A stretch of 64,000 nucleotides of DNA from [Clostridium] scindens ATCC 35704 (GTDB taxonomy: Bacteria > Bacillota > Clostridia > Lachnospirales > Lachnospiraceae). Below, in pieces: positions 63,174 to 64,000 of this stretch. The DNA is taken from NCBI RefSeq assembly GCF_004295125.1, contig NZ_CP036170.1, forward strand, positions 3,040,501-3,104,500, given 5' to 3'. A program made the position numbers and the translations under genes. Each line of letters begins with the position of its first letter. The stretch's first letter is position 1. The notes below the pieces were generated by a model. It was not told the DNA's origin and ran no database searches. It saw nothing but the letters and a program-made list of their open reading frames with translations.

Positions 63174-63923
63174 TTAAGATTCACGTTTCGGCAGAATCAT
63201 AATATCATCAAATGGCTGTTCCTGCCGGATCATGATCACGCCTTCCTTCATTAACTGCAAAATGGCAAGGAACGTTACCACGATCTGCGTTTTGGAACTC
63301 TGCTTCTTCAGCAGTTCCCGGAAACTGAATCTGCCATGGCTTTTCGCATATTCCGTGACATAATCAAGCTTATCCGGTAATGTGACTTCTTCCTTTTCAA
63401 TCTTGCCAAATTTGCTGCGGACAGGGTCGATCTTATCCACCTGCTTCTTCATCACATCCTTAAAGATGCGGTTCAGTTTGGAAAGGGTCAGATCCCCCAG
63501 CAGGGCATCCAGATCTACCGGCTCTACATAGCCCAGCACTTCCTGTGGAATCGTAGGCGCCTTATACATCACCTGCTCGCCCTCTACCTGCCTGTCCCGC
63601 AGTTCATAGGACATATACTTGTACATCTTGTACTCCAGCAGCTGCTCCACCAGTTCCTGCCTGGGATCCTCTTCTTCTCCCTCCTCATTGACTTCCTTCG
63701 GAAGAAGCATTCTGCATTTAATATCCAGAAGTGTCGCAGCCATCACAAGAAACTCGCTCATGATGTTCAAATCTTCCTTGTCCATGGCCTTGATGTAGTC
63801 CATATACTGGCTCGTGATCTCCACAATCGGAATATCATAGATATCGATCTTATTTTTATCTATCAAATGTAGAAGCAGGTCCAGCGGTCCTTCGAAGACC
63901 TGCAGTTTTACCGGAATTCCCAT
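63174..63923 (-). CDS. scpA: Segregation and condensation protein A
   Basis: ScpA is the kleisin that bridges the SMC dimer with ScpB. The 249-residue product begins VKLQVFEGPLDLLLHLIDKNKIDIYDIPI, the hallmark N-terminal kleisin motif (residues 5-33, cited in parts: FEGPLDLLLHLI, IDIYDIPI). It has MSEFLVMAATLLDIKCRMLL and a C-terminal winged helix (KTQIVVTFLAILQLMKEGVI). It is followed by scpB. The upstream partner gene lies outside the window. Confidence 0.96.
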   Translation of the reverse strand: MGIPVKLQVFEGPLDLLLHLIDKNKIDIYDIPIVEITSQYMDYIKAMDKEDLNIMSEFLVMAATLLDIKCRMLLPKEVNEEGEEEDPRQELVEQLLEYKMYKYMSYELRDRQVEGEQVMYKAPTIPQEVLGYVEPVDLDALLGDLTLSKLNRIFKDVMKKQVDKIDPVRSKFGKIEKEEVTLPDKLDYVTEYAKSHGRFSFRELLKKQSSKTQIVVTFLAILQLMKEGVIMIRQEQPFDDIMILPKRES

Positions 63924-64000
63924 AGATATCCCTCACACCCTATCTTTTATCGTCACAATTGTATTATTATACAGGATTTTCCTTCTTTTCACAAGTTTTA

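Overview
The window reads as core chromosome of a spore-forming, low-to-mid-GC Firmicute, most likely a Lachnospiraceae species (Clostridium cluster XIVa; Dorea or Clostridium scindens-like). Evidence for this is the complete spoIIIAA-AH operon, spoIIP, gpr and spoIIM; the Firmicute order rimP-nusA-ylxR-L7Ae-infB-rbfA-nrnA-truB-ribF; RNase Y; a CGAAC-N4-GTTCG LexA box at recA; and a BceRSAB-type module. The genus is inference. Almost every gene is on the minus strand, so operons run from high to low coordinates. The plus-strand exceptions are a metallophosphoesterase, rpsT, an IS200-type tnpA and a SpoVB-like flippase. I saw no tRNA, rRNA, CRISPR array or prophage.

Layout. 1-3 kb: prfC-yqhY(Asp23)-nusB-xseA (cut by the edge). 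3.2-8.1 kb: spoIIIA operon, the engulfment channel between mother cell and forespore. 8.2-9.4 kb: membrane metallophosphoesterase. 9.7-12.4 kb: pnp and rpsO, with a long leader hairpin before pnp and a palindromic repeat after it. 12.5-22.4 kb: the translation/RNA operon rimP to ribF, ending in a Na/Pi cotransporter. 22.5-27.7 kb: a second type II topoisomerase (parE-parC) followed by nudC. 27.7-30.5 kb: spoIIP and gpr, then rpsT on the other strand. 30.5-33.7 kb: two tandem phosphoribosyltransferase-fold paralogues, then ilvN-ilvC. 33.8-37.9 kb: a HAD phosphatase and two consecutive ECF sigma/anti-sigma modules, the promoter-proximal one decaying. 38-43.4 kb: response regulator, histidine kinase, ABC ATPase, permease and a CPBP membrane protease. 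43.5-49.3 kb: lower glycolysis (gap, pgk, tpiA, an alpha/beta hydrolase, gpmI). 49.3-53.4 kb: iscR-iscS-iscU-mnmA-PHP phosphatase, linking Fe-S and tRNA thiolation. 53.5-57.3 kb: flippase, spoIIM, Nudix hydrolase, aminotransferase. 57.4-64 kb: rny, recX, recA with an SOS operator, two tiny ORFs, a DacF-type carboxypeptidase, scpB and scpA.

The main finds are these. (1) Two copies of a roughly 105-bp intergenic element, 5-7 nt after the stop codons of pnp and gpmI, with identical internal layout. Each holds a perfect 22-bp-arm palindrome, and the two palindromes differ at five positions that are all compensated in the opposite arm. (2) A 657-bp IS200/IS605-type element has split a DUF4179 anti-sigma-like gene; removing it restores the reading frame exactly. 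The partner ECF sigma factor has lost its sigma-4 helix-turn-helix in frame. (3) A perfect 39-nt palindrome lies inside the recX coding sequence just after recA. (4) An approximately 40-bp-arm hairpin forms the pnp leader. (5) A tandem pair of PRTase-fold proteins lacks the acidic residues of the PRPP loop and carries a C-terminal CPxC motif.
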